Notes: generated by a model not told the origin, from the sequence alone. 64,000 nt of DNA from Deltaproteobacteria bacterium (GCA_019309045.1 JAFDGZ010000001.1:62001-126000); one strand, 5' to 3'; counted from the first letter of the stretch, positions 25,231 to 34,686 are shown. Program-made: numbers and translations.

Positions 25231-26679
25231 ATGAATGCTGGGCACAATCCTACTGACCGCCAGAAACTTGAAAGCGACGGGTTCAAGATCCTGCTCGTAG
25301 AGCAGGACAAGGAAGCCGTTGAGCAGCTCAGAGGACTCCTCATCGCTAATGGTTATCAGGTGGCCCACCTCGATCCTAGTGCCATTGGTTCCACCAATGA
25401 TATGCCCACCAGTTACGATGCCATTATTTTCTCCGAGGATAGTGCTTGTCTCACCCTGAGCGATCTGCAGGAGGTTCTCGGCCTCGATCGTCGCAGTTCT
25501 TTTCTGATACTGCTCGGCGGCAGTTCTACAGTAGAGCGAGCAGTGGATGCCATGCTCGAGGGCGCCCATGCCTATCTGACCAAGCCAGTATGTGGCAAGA
25601 GACTGCTGGATGTGTTGAAAAAAGGATTCGAAAATCAGAAAATTTTTCATGATATCATGCAGATGGCCACTGAAGTCCAGGAAGTGAACCGCCAGCTCGA
25701 GCAACACAGAAAGAATTTGCTCGAGGAAAAGAAGCAGCTAGAAAGAAAGACGGAACAGCTCCACCTGCTCTATGATCTCAGTCTCACAGTGAATGCCTCC
25801 CTCGACAGAGAAGAAATTGTCCATAAAGTATTTCATCACCTGCACCAGGTCTTCCAGGTGGACTGGTGCCGCGTGTGTTTGTTCAATAGCCATGAGAACC
25901 AGGATTGGGAATGCGTGGTGGGCAGCCGTGCCTCTGGACTGTCAGCAGTGCAGTCCCTACCCCTTTCAGCCCAGGGCAAATCCATTGGCGTCATGGAGTT
26001 GACAACCACTGCAGCAATTAGCAAAGAACATCGCCAATTGCTTGACACTATTGCCCTGCAGGTCGGTATGGCCCTCCAAAATGCCAACAGTCATGAACTG
26101 GTCAAACATCTTGCTGACCAGGATCCGCTGACCCGTCTGGGTAATCGGCGGTCTTTCGAACGTCAATTGCAGAGGGAGTTCAGGAGATACCGTCGCTACC
26201 GCCAGGATATGTCTCTCATCCTCTGCGACCTGGATCGCTTCAAGGAAATCAACGATCGCTTTGGACATCAAACTGGCGACAAGGTGCTTCGTCATCTGGG
26301 GCGGGTGATGCTCGAAAGCTTCCGTGACTGCGACTATGTGGCCCGCTGGGGTGGAGACGAATTCGCTGTCATTCTCCCCAACACTGCCAAAGAACAGGCC
26401 TTGCTCTCAGCTGAACGACTGCGTCAGCGTTTACGACAACCTGTGGAAAATGATGGCCGAGCCCTCATACAGGTGAGTGCCAGCTTTGGCATTGCCGACA
26501 CAAAATCATGTGCCCTCAATAAGGCACACGACCTGCTTGCCCTGGCAGATCAGGCCCTTTATCAGGGTAAGAAGGCAGGGGGAGACGAAATACGACTGTG
26601 CCAGGAAAACCAGCAACCTCCGTCTGACTCTTGTCCGCTGTGGATTGAGGCAGGAACACCTGCGACCATTGCCTGGTAG
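25231..26679 (+). CDS. diguanylate cyclase (pseudo-receiver, GAF, GGDEF)
   Basis: This encodes 482 residues. Residues about 18-135 fold as a response-regulator receiver, but Ser68 replaces the phospho-acceptor Asp and the acidic pocket is changed, while Y-L-T-K-P keeps the conserved Lys. A coiled coil (about 150-190) leads to a GAF-like domain (about 195-315) and a GGDEF domain (about 320-475). The active site is intact, R-W-G-G-D-E-F, and an inhibitory RxxD site (R-D-C-D) lies five residues before it. It should make c-di-GMP with product inhibition. The ATG follows AGGAG and a consensus sigma-54 promoter. Confidence 0.9.
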   Translation: MNAGHNPTDRQKLESDGFKILLVEQDKEAVEQLRGLLIANGYQVAHLDPSAIGSTNDMPTSYDAIIFSEDSACLTLSDLQEVLGLDRRSSFLILLGGSSTVERAVDAMLEGAHAYLTKPVCGKRLLDVLKKGFENQKIFHDIMQMATEVQEVNRQLEQHRKNLLEEKKQLERKTEQLHLLYDLSLTVNASLDREEIVHKVFHHLHQVFQVDWCRVCLFNSHENQDWECVVGSRASGLSAVQSLPLSAQGKSIGVMELTTTAAISKEHRQLLDTIALQVGMALQNANSHELVKHLADQDPLTRLGNRRSFERQLQREFRRYRRYRQDMSLILCDLDRFKEINDRFGHQTGDKVLRHLGRVMLESFRDCDYVARWGGDEFAVILPNTAKEQALLSAERLRQRLRQPVENDGRALIQVSASFGIADTKSCALNKAHDLLALADQALYQGKKAGGDEIRLCQENQQPPSDSCPLWIEAGTPATIAW

Positions 26680-26701
26680 TAGAGGGCTGTTCAATCCCCC
26701 C

Positions 26702-28576
26702 TTATTGGGCCTTGTGATTCTCCCGGAGCCCTTGTCGCAATTGCAATGCGTCAACCACAATGCTCTGCACCTTCGTCAATTCAAAAGGCTTGCAAAGCAA
26801 GAGATCCACGCCCTTCTCCTTCATTTCATTTTCGTTCAGTTCATTTCCCCAACCCGTGATCAGCACCACCGGGATGGAGGGTGTGCGCCGCTTGATGGCC
26901 GCAGCCACCTCCCAGCCGCTGAGATCCGGCATACCTAGATCGGTGAGCACAGCATCAAAACTCTGTTTCTCCAACTCTGCCAGTCCTTCCCTTCCCCCGG
27001 CCACACTAACCACCTCATGGCCCAACTGCTCGATCATAGTTGCCAATACATCTCGGACGAGATTGTCGTCGTCAATGAGGAGAATTCGAGCTTTCTGCAT
27101 CCCCTGGCTATCGCCTTTCTTTTCCTTGTCGGCTGCTGACTCTTGACTGAGCGGCAGACGGATTGTAAAGGTTGTCCCTTTTCCCAGTTCACTTTCCACG
27201 GCGATCTCCCCCTCGTGCCTGCGGATTATCCCATAGGCCACACTGAGGCCGAGGCCAGAATTGCCAGGGCCTTTGCTGGTGAAAAACGGGTCGAAGATGC
27301 GATCCACAGTCTCACTGCTCATACCTGTACCACTGTCCTCAATGCGCACGAAACCCCGGGACTCAGTCGTCCAGGTGGAAACAGTGATCCTGCCTCCAGA
27401 TGGCATGGCATCCAGGGCATTGAGGATAATGTTGGTGAAGGCCTCACGCAGCTCTGAACCGTCACCAGCCACCGGGTTTACATCATTGAGACGTGTGACA
27501 AATTCAACCTTCCTGCCACTCTTCTGCAACTGGTCTTTCCAGACCGGCTTGGTGATTGTCAGCACGTCGCTGATCAAATCTCTGAGATTCAGGGGCACGA
27601 ATTCCCTGGTGCGTCTGGTGCGACTGAACTCTTGAATGCGCTTCACAGTGGCTGCCCCGTCTCGGGCAGCCATTTCCACAGCCTTCAACTTCTCCCTCTG
27701 TTCGGGAGCGCTGATATCGGCAAGAAGCAGTTGAGTGTAGCCAATGATGGCAGCCAGACTATTATTGAAATCATGGGCTACGCCAGAAGCCATCTGGCCG
27801 AGCGCTCTCAGTTTTTCGGTCTGGGCCATACGGGATTTGGTCTGCTGCAGTTTCTTGTGGGTCCTCTCCAGGTACTCTGTCCGCTGCCTCACCTTTTCTT
27901 CCAGCTCACTATTGATTTCTTGCAGCTCCTTGTACATCCGGGCATGGTCGAGCTGTACAGCGATCTGGTTGGCCACGATGATCATGCCGTGCAGATCTCT
28001 CCCCTGAAAGGAATTCTTCTCTTTGCAGCTCAGATTGAGAACCCCAACTGTTTCACCTCGTACCAGCAGAGGCAGACAGAGAAGAGAACCGATCTCCACG
28101 CTCTGGCGCGGATCTGTCAAGAATCTTTCATCTTTTTCCACATCGTTTATGAGAATGGGGGTTGCTTCCTCCAGTACTTTGCCAGCTACTCCTTCACCCT
28201 TCTTGAGAGACACGGTGGCAAAGTGGTTGCCCTTATCATGAGAGTCCGCATTGCTGCTGTCCACTCCTCTGGCCACTTTTAGCTTGAGTTCTCTTTTCTC
28301 CGGGTCGAAAAGCATTATGGAGGCATTGTCTACTGGCAGTTCATCCAGGAGGATGTCGAGGACAGCGCCACAGGTCTTCTCTACATCTTCGTCCAGCGCC
28401 ACAGAGTCAGTGAGCCTCCGGGCTACAGAAAGTTCTCGCAAGCGCTGGAGTTGGATGCGACCACTATCATGCAATACTGCCCGGACTGCCTTGAGGTCTA
28501 CCCTGGTCTGGTGCTGGGATGGCTTGTCTTCCAACATTTCTTGTCCGCTTGCATCTTCTGCAGATGGGCTAACCAA
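26702..28576 (-). CDS. hybrid sensor histidine kinase (GAF, HisKA, HATPase, receiver)
   Basis: This encodes 624 residues with a TTG start; GGGAG lies nine bases upstream. Residues about 45-215 form a GAF sensor domain. A coiled coil leads to the HisKA phosphoacceptor GVAHDFNNSLAAIIG near 272, an HATPase domain with N-I-I-L-N-A-L-D-A-M near 390 and D-S-G-T-G-M, and a C-terminal receiver with the phospho-acceptor in LTDLGMPDLSG near 550. There is no membrane segment, so it is a soluble sensor. It lies 64 bp after the HDOD gene and probably shares its FliA-dependent transcript. The partner regulator is not identifiable. Confidence 0.92.
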   Translation of the reverse strand: MVSPSAEDASGQEMLEDKPSQHQTRVDLKAVRAVLHDSGRIQLQRLRELSVARRLTDSVALDEDVEKTCGAVLDILLDELPVDNASIMLFDPEKRELKLKVARGVDSSNADSHDKGNHFATVSLKKGEGVAGKVLEEATPILINDVEKDERFLTDPRQSVEIGSLLCLPLLVRGETVGVLNLSCKEKNSFQGRDLHGMIIVANQIAVQLDHARMYKELQEINSELEEKVRQRTEYLERTHKKLQQTKSRMAQTEKLRALGQMASGVAHDFNNSLAAIIGYTQLLLADISAPEQREKLKAVEMAARDGAATVKRIQEFSRTRRTREFVPLNLRDLISDVLTITKPVWKDQLQKSGRKVEFVTRLNDVNPVAGDGSELREAFTNIILNALDAMPSGGRITVSTWTTESRGFVRIEDSGTGMSSETVDRIFDPFFTSKGPGNSGLGLSVAYGIIRRHEGEIAVESELGKGTTFTIRLPLSQESAADKEKKGDSQGMQKARILLIDDDNLVRDVLATMIEQLGHEVVSVAGGREGLAELEKQSFDAVLTDLGMPDLSGWEVAAAIKRRTPSIPVVLITGWGNELNENEMKEKGVDLLLCKPFELTKVQSIVVDALQLRQGLRENHKAQ

Positions 28577-28640
28577 AGAAATGACTCCCGCGGATCTGCC
28601 GCGGTGCCAGCTAACGAATAACCATCTAACCTCATTCCTC

Positions 28641-29498
28641 CTAGGAAATTAGTGAAAACACTTCCTTTATTGCTGTCTGCTGTCGGCGAACAGCCCCGCA
28701 CATCTCGGCCAGCTCTTCACTGTCTAGCTGCAGGACCGCCATGGCCTCCTTGCTGCCTCCATCAAATGGCCAGATGTTTTCTTCTCCTGCCGTCGCTTGA
28801 TGGGCCAGTTTGTTGGCCAGATATACGGTGGCCACTCCTTTCGGACGAACCACAGAAGCGGCAAAAGGGGAATGATGCTGGGCAATGAGTTCCATGAGCT
28901 CTGCGGGGAAATGCCATCTCTCGGCCAGCCAGCCTCCTACTTGGCCGTGGTGAAGCTGATACGCCTCCTTCTCTGCTTCGTGGTCTGCCTGCCCTCTGCT
29001 TCTGGCTTCCTGGACCACAGTGAAATATGCGTCTCCCAGTATAGAGTGTAGGGCGAGCTTGCCAATGTCATGGAGGAGCGCCCCAATGTAGACCTTTTCA
29101 GGGTGTATTTCTTGACCCCGATCACCCAAAAGCCTGACGGCAGCAGCACTGGTGAGAACATGAATCCAGAAATCCTCCAGCACCTCCGCTGGCACCACAG
29201 AAGAAAAACTGTCATATACAGAGATTGTCAGACTAGCACTGCGCACCTCATTGAAGCCTACCACGATTACCGCCTGCTCAATGGTGGCTACATTACGGAA
29301 GCGTCCATAATAGGCTGAGTTCGCCATTTTCAAGATCTTCGAACACAAGGCTTGATCCTTGGCAATAATGTCAGCGAGATCTTTTACTGTGGAGTCTTCG
29401 TCTTCAATCGTATTAAGAATCATGGTAAATGAGTGCGGCAGGGTGGGAACTTCCTCGAGACGACGTATTTTCTCTCTGATTTCTTTGGCATTACTCAT
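28641..29498 (-). CDS. HDOD domain signalling protein
   Basis: This encodes 285 residues. It is nearly all HDOD domain, the HD-GYP relative without full catalytic residues: VPTLPHSFTMILNTIEDEDSTV at its start, KILKMANSAYYG near 55, and YIGALLHDIGKLALH near 140. HDOD proteins act in bacterial signalling and motility, often next to chemotaxis or c-di-GMP genes; the mechanism is not well known. A strong sigma-28 promoter lies about 90 bases upstream, so it should be expressed with late flagellar genes. The sensor kinase gene follows. Confidence 0.9.
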   Translation of the reverse strand: MSNAKEIREKIRRLEEVPTLPHSFTMILNTIEDEDSTVKDLADIIAKDQALCSKILKMANSAYYGRFRNVATIEQAVIVVGFNEVRSASLTISVYDSFSSVVPAEVLEDFWIHVLTSAAAVRLLGDRGQEIHPEKVYIGALLHDIGKLALHSILGDAYFTVVQEARSRGQADHEAEKEAYQLHHGQVGGWLAERWHFPAELMELIAQHHSPFAASVVRPKGVATVYLANKLAHQATAGEENIWPFDGGSKEAMAVLQLDSEELAEMCGAVRRQQTAIKEVFSLIS

Positions 29499-29585
29499 AT
29501 GACAAGCCTTATCTTTATTGAAATCTGTGGCTCACAAATTCAGGAAAGAGATCACCATACCATAATCCGGGATGTTACAAGAGTT

Positions 29586-29612
29586 TTATCGGCAAAAAGC
29601 GGAAAAATCTTA
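29586..29612 (-). promoter_or_regulatory. sigma-28 (FliA) promoter of the HDOD gene
   Basis: On the minus strand TAAGATTT (29612-29605), 11 bases, then GCCGATAA (29593-29586) matches the FliA consensus TAAAGTTT-N11-GCCGATAA: the -10 element is perfect, the -35 element six of eight, and the spacing exact. Transcription should begin near 29579, about 80 bases before the HDOD start. The fliA gene itself is at 47677-48495. Confidence 0.75.
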
Positions 29613-29786
29613 AATAAATACGAGATAGGCTGCTTCAGGAAAAGCTGCAAAAAGGTACGGCCAGGAAAAAAAGGAACATCAAATGAGTTGACCGCTGCAT
29701 ACTTTATTTTTACTGAGTAACTGCAAGGGCAGGAAGATGATCAGGGGATTGACTTCTGTTGCCAATTGACAGCTATCTTATCATTC

Positions 29787-31451
29787 TTAATTGTTCTTCA
29801 ATATTTCTCGCACTGCTGTCAGAACCTGTTCTATTTTGTACGGTTTACGAATGAATCCTTTTGCACCTAGTTCGAGCAGTTCCTGCTGCACAGCGCTGCT
29901 TGCATAGCCGCTGGCAACTAGTACCCTAGCCTGGGGATTGATCTTCAGGAGTTCCTTCAAGCATTCTTTGCCTCCCATACCAGGCATGATGAGATCTAGG
30001 ATAATGACTTCTATCCCAGCCTCTTCCTTGGCATAGAGCTCCAGAGCCCATTCACCTTTCGCCGAACAGACCACGGTGTAGCCAAACATCTCGAGCATCT
30101 GTTTGACTGAATTTCGAATGGCTTCCTCATCCTCGATGAGCAAGATTTTCTCAGAGCCTGCTTGACAAACCGCTGCCTGCTCTTCAGCGGGAGTGGTGCG
30201 CCTCACCTGTGACACCGGCAATAGAATTTTGAAGGTTGTGCCATGGCCTGGACTGCTCTCTACAGTGATATGGCCCGAGTGATTGGCCACAATCCTCTTC
30301 ACCATGGCCAATCCCAAGCCAGCACCCGCGCCATTTTGCTTGGTGGTGTAGAATGGTTGGAAGATTTGCTCGAGCATCTCTGCTGACATGCCGTGGCCGG
30401 TGTCAGTAATGGTGAGCTCCACATACTCTCCTGGCTTTATCTCCTGACGCAGACGACACTTCTCCTCACTTATGCTGACATTTGCCGTGGAGATGGTCAG
30501 GATTCCACCCTTCGGCATGCTGTCTCTGGCGTTGTTGGCCAAGTTGACGAGCACTTGTTCAATCTGGGTCGCATCAGCCAAAACAGTAGGCAGATCAGGG
30601 CCGAGCTCTAGTTCTATATTTATCATTCTGGGCATGGCGAGGCGCAAGAGATCCTCTGTTTTTTCCACAAGAGGATTGAGCTCCACCGGCTGTAGTTTAC
30701 TGTCCAACTTCCGGCTGAAGCTCAGTAACTGGCCGGTCATCTGTTTTCCTCTCTCCGCAATGCTGAGAATCTCACGTAGCTGGCGCATGCAGTTTTCTTC
30801 ATCGGCCCTTCCCAGCAGCAGCAGCTCTGCATAGCCCTGGATGCCCTGGAGTACATTGTTGAAATCATGGGCGATACCCCCAGTAAGAGTGCCGAGAGCT
30901 TCCATCTTCTGGGCCTGGCAGAGCTGCGCCTCCAGCTGCAGCCTCTCTTCCTGGGCATGCTTCCGCTCGGTAATGTCTTTGATGTAATCTATGACCCCCA
31001 CCACATTGCCAGCGCCGTCTCTGAACGGAAATGCAGATATCTCGAACCATCTAGTTGACTGGTACCCATATTCAAAGGGAACTTCGCGAACACTCACCTC
31101 ACCGGTCTCCAACGTTATGACCGCGGGGCACCAGGGGCAGGGCTCCTCCCTCATCTGGTAGACCTGGTAGCATTTCCTGCCTAATAGAGTATTCTTGTCT
31201 GCAAAGGCGCGCTCCAGCGACCTGTTGGTACGAATAATGTTGAAATGTAGATCGAGAACGCATATGCCGTCTTGAATGGAGTTGAATATGTCGCTGATAA
31301 ATAATCTTTCCCTGCGCAGGACGTCTTCGGCAACCTTTCGTTTGCAGATCTCTTCCTCCAACAGGCCGCTCGTCTCCAGCACCAGCTCCCCATCCAACCG
31401 CCAATCTCCTGAGGGATGCTGTAAACGGCTCTCAGAAGAATTTCTGCTCAT
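29787..31451 (-). CDS. hybrid sensor histidine kinase (PAS, HisKA, HATPase, receiver)
   Basis: This encodes 554 residues. A PAS/PAC sensor (about residues 45-165) contains a Cys-rich patch, C-Y-Q-V-Y then P-C-P-W-C-P, which could hold a metal or sense redox. The phosphoacceptor is in [17 protein letters not shown] near 192. An HATPase domain follows ([14 protein letters not shown] near 300, D-T-G-H-G-M). The receiver (about 432-550) has its Asp in [13 protein letters not shown]. There is no membrane segment. It starts 90 bases after the HDOD-GGDEF gene and may be cotranscribed with it. Confidence 0.92.
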   Translation of the reverse strand: MSRNSSESRLQHPSGDWRLDGELVLETSGLLEEEICKRKVAEDVLRRERLFISDIFNSIQDGICVLDLHFNIIRTNRSLERAFADKNTLLGRKCYQVYQMREEPCPWCPAVITLETGEVSVREVPFEYGYQSTRWFEISAFPFRDGAGNVVGVIDYIKDITERKHAQEERLQLEAQLCQAQKMEALGTLTGGIAHDFNNVLQGIQGYAELLLLGRADEENCMRQLREILSIAERGKQMTGQLLSFSRKLDSKLQPVELNPLVEKTEDLLRLAMPRMINIELELGPDLPTVLADATQIEQVLVNLANNARDSMPKGGILTISTANVSISEEKCRLRQEIKPGEYVELTITDTGHGMSAEMLEQIFQPFYTTKQNGAGAGLGLAMVKRIVANHSGHITVESSPGHGTTFKILLPVSQVRRTTPAEEQAAVCQAGSEKILLIEDEEAIRNSVKQMLEMFGYTVVCSAKGEWALELYAKEEAGIEVIILDLIMPGMGGKECLKELLKINPQARVLVASGYASSAVQQELLELGAKGFIRKPYKIEQVLTAVREILKNN

Positions 31452-31540
31452 TTGTCACCTCTCCTCCTATCTACTCCTCTGTCCAGCAGCAACTTTCTGC
31501 CCTGGGGAAACTCGGCTCGGGCGTCCCCCGTGACCTGACT

Positions 31541-33025
31541 CTACTTTGGAGTAGAATACAGACAGCACCTGTTGCGTCCTTCAGCTTTCGCCTGGTAGAG
31601 GGCTCGATCAGCCATATCGAGCAGATCGTCATGGGTGATGTCTGCTTCCGCCTCGAGCGAGGCAACGCCGATGCTGACGCTTACCTGTACGCTCTTGCCT
31701 TCGAATTCAATGGCAAGAGATGCCAGCTGCTGCCGCAATCGCTCCACTGCAATCATAGCACCTGTACTGTCCGTCTCCGGCATGATGATGGCGAATTCTT
31801 CTCCACCATAACGAGCAATAATGTCTGACTCCCGGAAGCAGTCAGTCATGTGGCGGGCAACTGTCCGCAGCACCAGGTCACCAGCAAGGTGGCCGAAAGT
31901 ATCATTGATGGCCTTGAACAGGTCAAAATCAACAATGGCGAGCGCCAGCTTGGACCTGTATCTCTGAGCACGGTAGAATTCGTTTTTGAGAAATTGACGG
32001 AAACCTTTATAGTTGAACAACCCTGTGAGACTGTCGCGCAGCGTCTGTTCTTTCAAGGTGGCAATAATTTTTTCTTGTTTCAATAGATCTGTCACTATGC
32101 TGCTAGATAGATTTATAAGCTCCTTCCGAGCCTCTTCAATCAAGTGTAGATAGTTTTCCTGTTTATCAACCCTGATTTCGAACAGAGGCAAAATATCCTT
32201 GGTGTTTTTATCAATTTGTTCGATTATGTCGTCCAATCTTATTTTATCCGCAAGATCATATTTCACCCAGGTTTCTTCCAATTGTTTAAGATAGTTAATG
32301 TTTTTCTGTGCAAGAAAATCACTGATAAGTGCAGCCAGATAGAGCAATTTTGTATAACCTTCTGCCTCAACTGCCGCTTCAGGCAATCGTTCGGGGTAAT
32401 GATGATAGCTTATTGGTATGGAAAAGTTGTCAGGAAGACCCCATTTATCAACAAGAAATCCTCCTACCTGCATATGATTTATGCCAATTATCTTTTTTTC
32501 AGCTTCGTGATCTGTGCAGGAGCCTGCTTCTACTTCTTTTGCCACCAGTTCGTATTTCTCAGGGAGGCACTGGCTCAATACGAAGACCCCAATGTTGTGA
32601 AGCAGACCTAAAAAGAACACATCTTCCGCGCCGGAAGCAAGCAGCTGCTCTCCGATCAGTTTTGCTGCCACCGCTGCTATGAGCGAATTCTTCCAGAAGA
32701 GTGTGTGATCGAAAGAACTGCCGTTTCCCTGATTGTAGTTGCGGATAAGAGAAAAGCTTAGGGCTAGGTTCTTTACCGTGTTTATGCCGAGCAAATTTAC
32801 TGCCAGCGGTACTGAAGTGACCTTCCTGGGCAAGCCGTAAAATGGTGAGTTGATCATTCTCAGCACCTTGGCACTGAGTGGTGGATCTTTGGAAAGGATG
32901 TCGGCAATCTCGTTCAAACCGGCCTTTTCATTTCTCACTGCGGCAAGAATTTCCATTGCTATGCCCGGCAGGGTTGCCAGATTTTCCGATTTCCTGATGA
33001 TCTCTTCCACGTCTACTTGGCTCAC
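31541..33025 (-). CDS. HDOD-GGDEF signalling protein
   Basis: This encodes 494 residues from the GTG at 33025, which follows AGGTGA; upstream in-frame codons look untranslated. The N-terminal HDOD domain covers about residues 8-215 (LPGIAMEIL, VLRMINSPFYGLP, FFLGLLHNIGVF). A helical linker is followed by a GGDEF domain (about 330-490) with an intact active site A-R-Y-G-G-E-E-F and an RxxD inhibitory site (R-E-S-D) five residues before. It is thus a predicted active diguanylate cyclase. The central linker region (about 32100-32500) is AT-rich compared with the rest. Confidence 0.9.
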   Translation of the reverse strand: MSQVDVEEIIRKSENLATLPGIAMEILAAVRNEKAGLNEIADILSKDPPLSAKVLRMINSPFYGLPRKVTSVPLAVNLLGINTVKNLALSFSLIRNYNQGNGSSFDHTLFWKNSLIAAVAAKLIGEQLLASGAEDVFFLGLLHNIGVFVLSQCLPEKYELVAKEVEAGSCTDHEAEKKIIGINHMQVGGFLVDKWGLPDNFSIPISYHHYPERLPEAAVEAEGYTKLLYLAALISDFLAQKNINYLKQLEETWVKYDLADKIRLDDIIEQIDKNTKDILPLFEIRVDKQENYLHLIEEARKELINLSSSIVTDLLKQEKIIATLKEQTLRDSLTGLFNYKGFRQFLKNEFYRAQRYRSKLALAIVDFDLFKAINDTFGHLAGDLVLRTVARHMTDCFRESDIIARYGGEEFAIIMPETDSTGAMIAVERLRQQLASLAIEFEGKSVQVSVSIGVASLEAEADITHDDLLDMADRALYQAKAEGRNRCCLYSTPK

Positions 33026-33134
33026 TCTCTGTTCACCTCGTTGCGCCTCGGATAATCCAGTTCGTCGTGCACCCATCCAGCAGCCAGACACACTGCTATC
33101 ACAGACACTTGTCTCTCCGAATCAGAAGCCTCAT

Positions 33135-33149
33135 GCAACAGGCATGCCT
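33135..33149 (-). promoter_or_regulatory. possible sigma-54 promoter of the HDOD-GGDEF gene
   Basis: AGGCATGCCTGTTGC on the minus strand has the GG-N10-GC core and a TTGCA -12 element. It shares its AGGCAT -24 variant with the site on the other strand at 33542. The leader would be about 100 bases. Confidence 0.35.
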
Positions 33150-33541
33150 CGAGAAAGTGGCGGCCCGGATTCCCCAGGCTCCTGGCCCAGGACCCCGACA
33201 GCTGGCAGCAACTGTGCCTGCCACCAGGGCACTGCCATGACAACATGCTGCTGATTCGCACAATTAGTAAAATAAATTGCCTGTAAATTCCCTGTCTTAC
33301 AGTTAAATCGTCTGTCAGTTGCTCAGCCTGTGCTCTCGGGAAAAGAGCACCTTTTTGCTCTGAACCCCATTGTAGAACCTCACTTGCCGCAACTCTGCCA
33401 TCTCCTTCTTTGTTTGATCTCCAACACAGCTTCTCTGTCAATGAAGCACTGCAGAGCCCCGAGGTGGCAAGGGCAGGGCACCACGAGTAAAAGAAAAATA
33501 GTACAGACCTGTATACCTTCCTTGTCAGAAAAAGCTCATGG

Positions 33542-33556
33542 AGGCATGGGTATTGC
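33542..33556 (+). promoter_or_regulatory. possible sigma-54 promoter of the PilZ gene
   Basis: AGGCATGGGTATTGC has GG and GC ten bases apart and a TTGCA -12 element. The -24 element departs from TGGCAC at two positions. The predicted transcript start is about 75 bases before the PilZ gene start at 33643. Confidence 0.4.
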
Positions 33557-33642
33557 AAAAATAGATACTGAGGCACACCTCCAACCGCAACTCGGTATAT
33601 GGCTATTGTGGTCCAAGGGGAGACCTCAGACAAGAGAATTTT

Positions 33643-34602
33643 ATGAAATCATATCTGATTATAATAGGCAGCACTCTCCTTTGTCTGATCTTGTTCTTCC
33701 GGCGCCAGAGCCGCCGCCAGCCTCGGAAACTCTGTCAGGTAGACAGTGAATGCCAAATTAGAACAATCCTGGAACAGTCAATCATTGAGAGACAGGCTTA
33801 CGAAATAGTCGTAGAACTGCAGGAAACCTCTTCATCAATGACTGCAGTTCCCATGGAATTGACCGAAAAGAACACTTTGCTGGTCGAGCTCCTGGACTAT
33901 GGCAGTGAATTGACAAAGTTGCGCCAGTTGCCCCTGACTGTCTACTTTCGGGTGGGACATGGGCAAGGACAACAGTTTTTCTATTTCAATACGTCAGCAA
34001 GCGGCATCATCCAGAAGCAGATTGGCCGAGTGAAACATCGGCTTCTCAGTATTGCAATTCCTTCTTGTCTACACCAGGGCCAGAAACGGCGTCACTACAG
34101 ACTGCAACCTGCCAAGGCAGCGCGTGTATGCGTTTCTCTCAGAGCGACAGGGCCAGCTCACCGCAGGCGCCAGCGCCTGATGCTGCAGAATGCTCCCGTG
34201 GATGATATCAGCGCCGGCGGTCTCAGCTTCACCAGCAGAGATCTTCCTGCAATCAGCGAACTTGGCAAAGGCGACGTCATGGTCCTGGAAGTATCATTCC
34301 AGCCGTGCTGTTTCGAAAGTCGGCAAGCAAGGGTGCCAGCAACCATCTTTTTCCAGGCGGAGCTCCTGGGCAACAGGCTGATAAAGCAGGGCAGGCGGCG
34401 TTTGCGTTTCCGCTTTCTCAGCCGACAGGTTGATGCGGGCTATGGCAAGTCCTATTTCTCAGATGACCTGGACAGGCTGAACGAAGATCTGTCACGCTGG
34501 ATTCATGAATGTCAAAGGATGATCATCAAGCAACGGCGGCTGGCAGAAAACCTTGAGCATGGTCAAGAGCATCGTCGCTCGGTATCTCAACGCTCGCCCT
34601 GA
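33643..34602 (+). CDS. membrane-anchored PilZ protein, flagellar brake (YcgR) type
   Basis: This encodes 319 residues. One hydrophobic segment (about residues 4-20) is followed by a cytoplasmic part with a YcgR-N-like barrel (about 65-135) and a PilZ domain (about 145-275). The c-di-GMP motifs are intact: R-R-H-Y-R (RxxxR) near 150 and D-I-S-A-G-G (DxSxxG) near 188. In YcgR-type proteins, c-di-GMP binding slows the flagellar motor; that role is inferred from the layout and the neighbouring flagellar genes. The start has a weak ribosome binding site. It converges with fliW. Confidence 0.82.
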   Translation: MKSYLIIIGSTLLCLILFFRRQSRRQPRKLCQVDSECQIRTILEQSIIERQAYEIVVELQETSSSMTAVPMELTEKNTLLVELLDYGSELTKLRQLPLTVYFRVGHGQGQQFFYFNTSASGIIQKQIGRVKHRLLSIAIPSCLHQGQKRRHYRLQPAKAARVCVSLRATGPAHRRRQRLMLQNAPVDDISAGGLSFTSRDLPAISELGKGDVMVLEVSFQPCCFESRQARVPATIFFQAELLGNRLIKQGRRRLRFRFLSRQVDAGYGKSYFSDDLDRLNEDLSRWIHECQRMIIKQRRLAENLEHGQEHRRSVSQRSP

Positions 34603-34686
34603 CCCTGGAAGGACGACAGAGAGACTTCCTCCTTGCCCTGCGTTACCCAACTCGCAAGGGCAACCTGTCCCCCTGCCAAGACTCTC

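Larger units (their letters stand above)
33026..33642. other. 617-bp divergent region with two sigma-54-like sites
   Basis: This separates the HDOD-GGDEF gene (minus) from the PilZ gene (plus). AGGCAT-GGGTA-TTGC at 33542-33556 on the plus strand and AGGCAT-GCCTG-TTGC at 33149-33135 on the minus strand both have the GG-N10-GC core, but with A in place of the first T. A small inverted repeat CTGTAA/TTACAG lies at 33281-33302. No gene is seen here. Confidence 0.4.

Noticed and set aside
34631-34662. Imperfect hairpin TTGCCCTGCG/CGCAAGGGCAA between the PilZ gene and fliW
   Set aside because: It has a bulge and no T-run on either side; possible bidirectional terminator but too weak to list.
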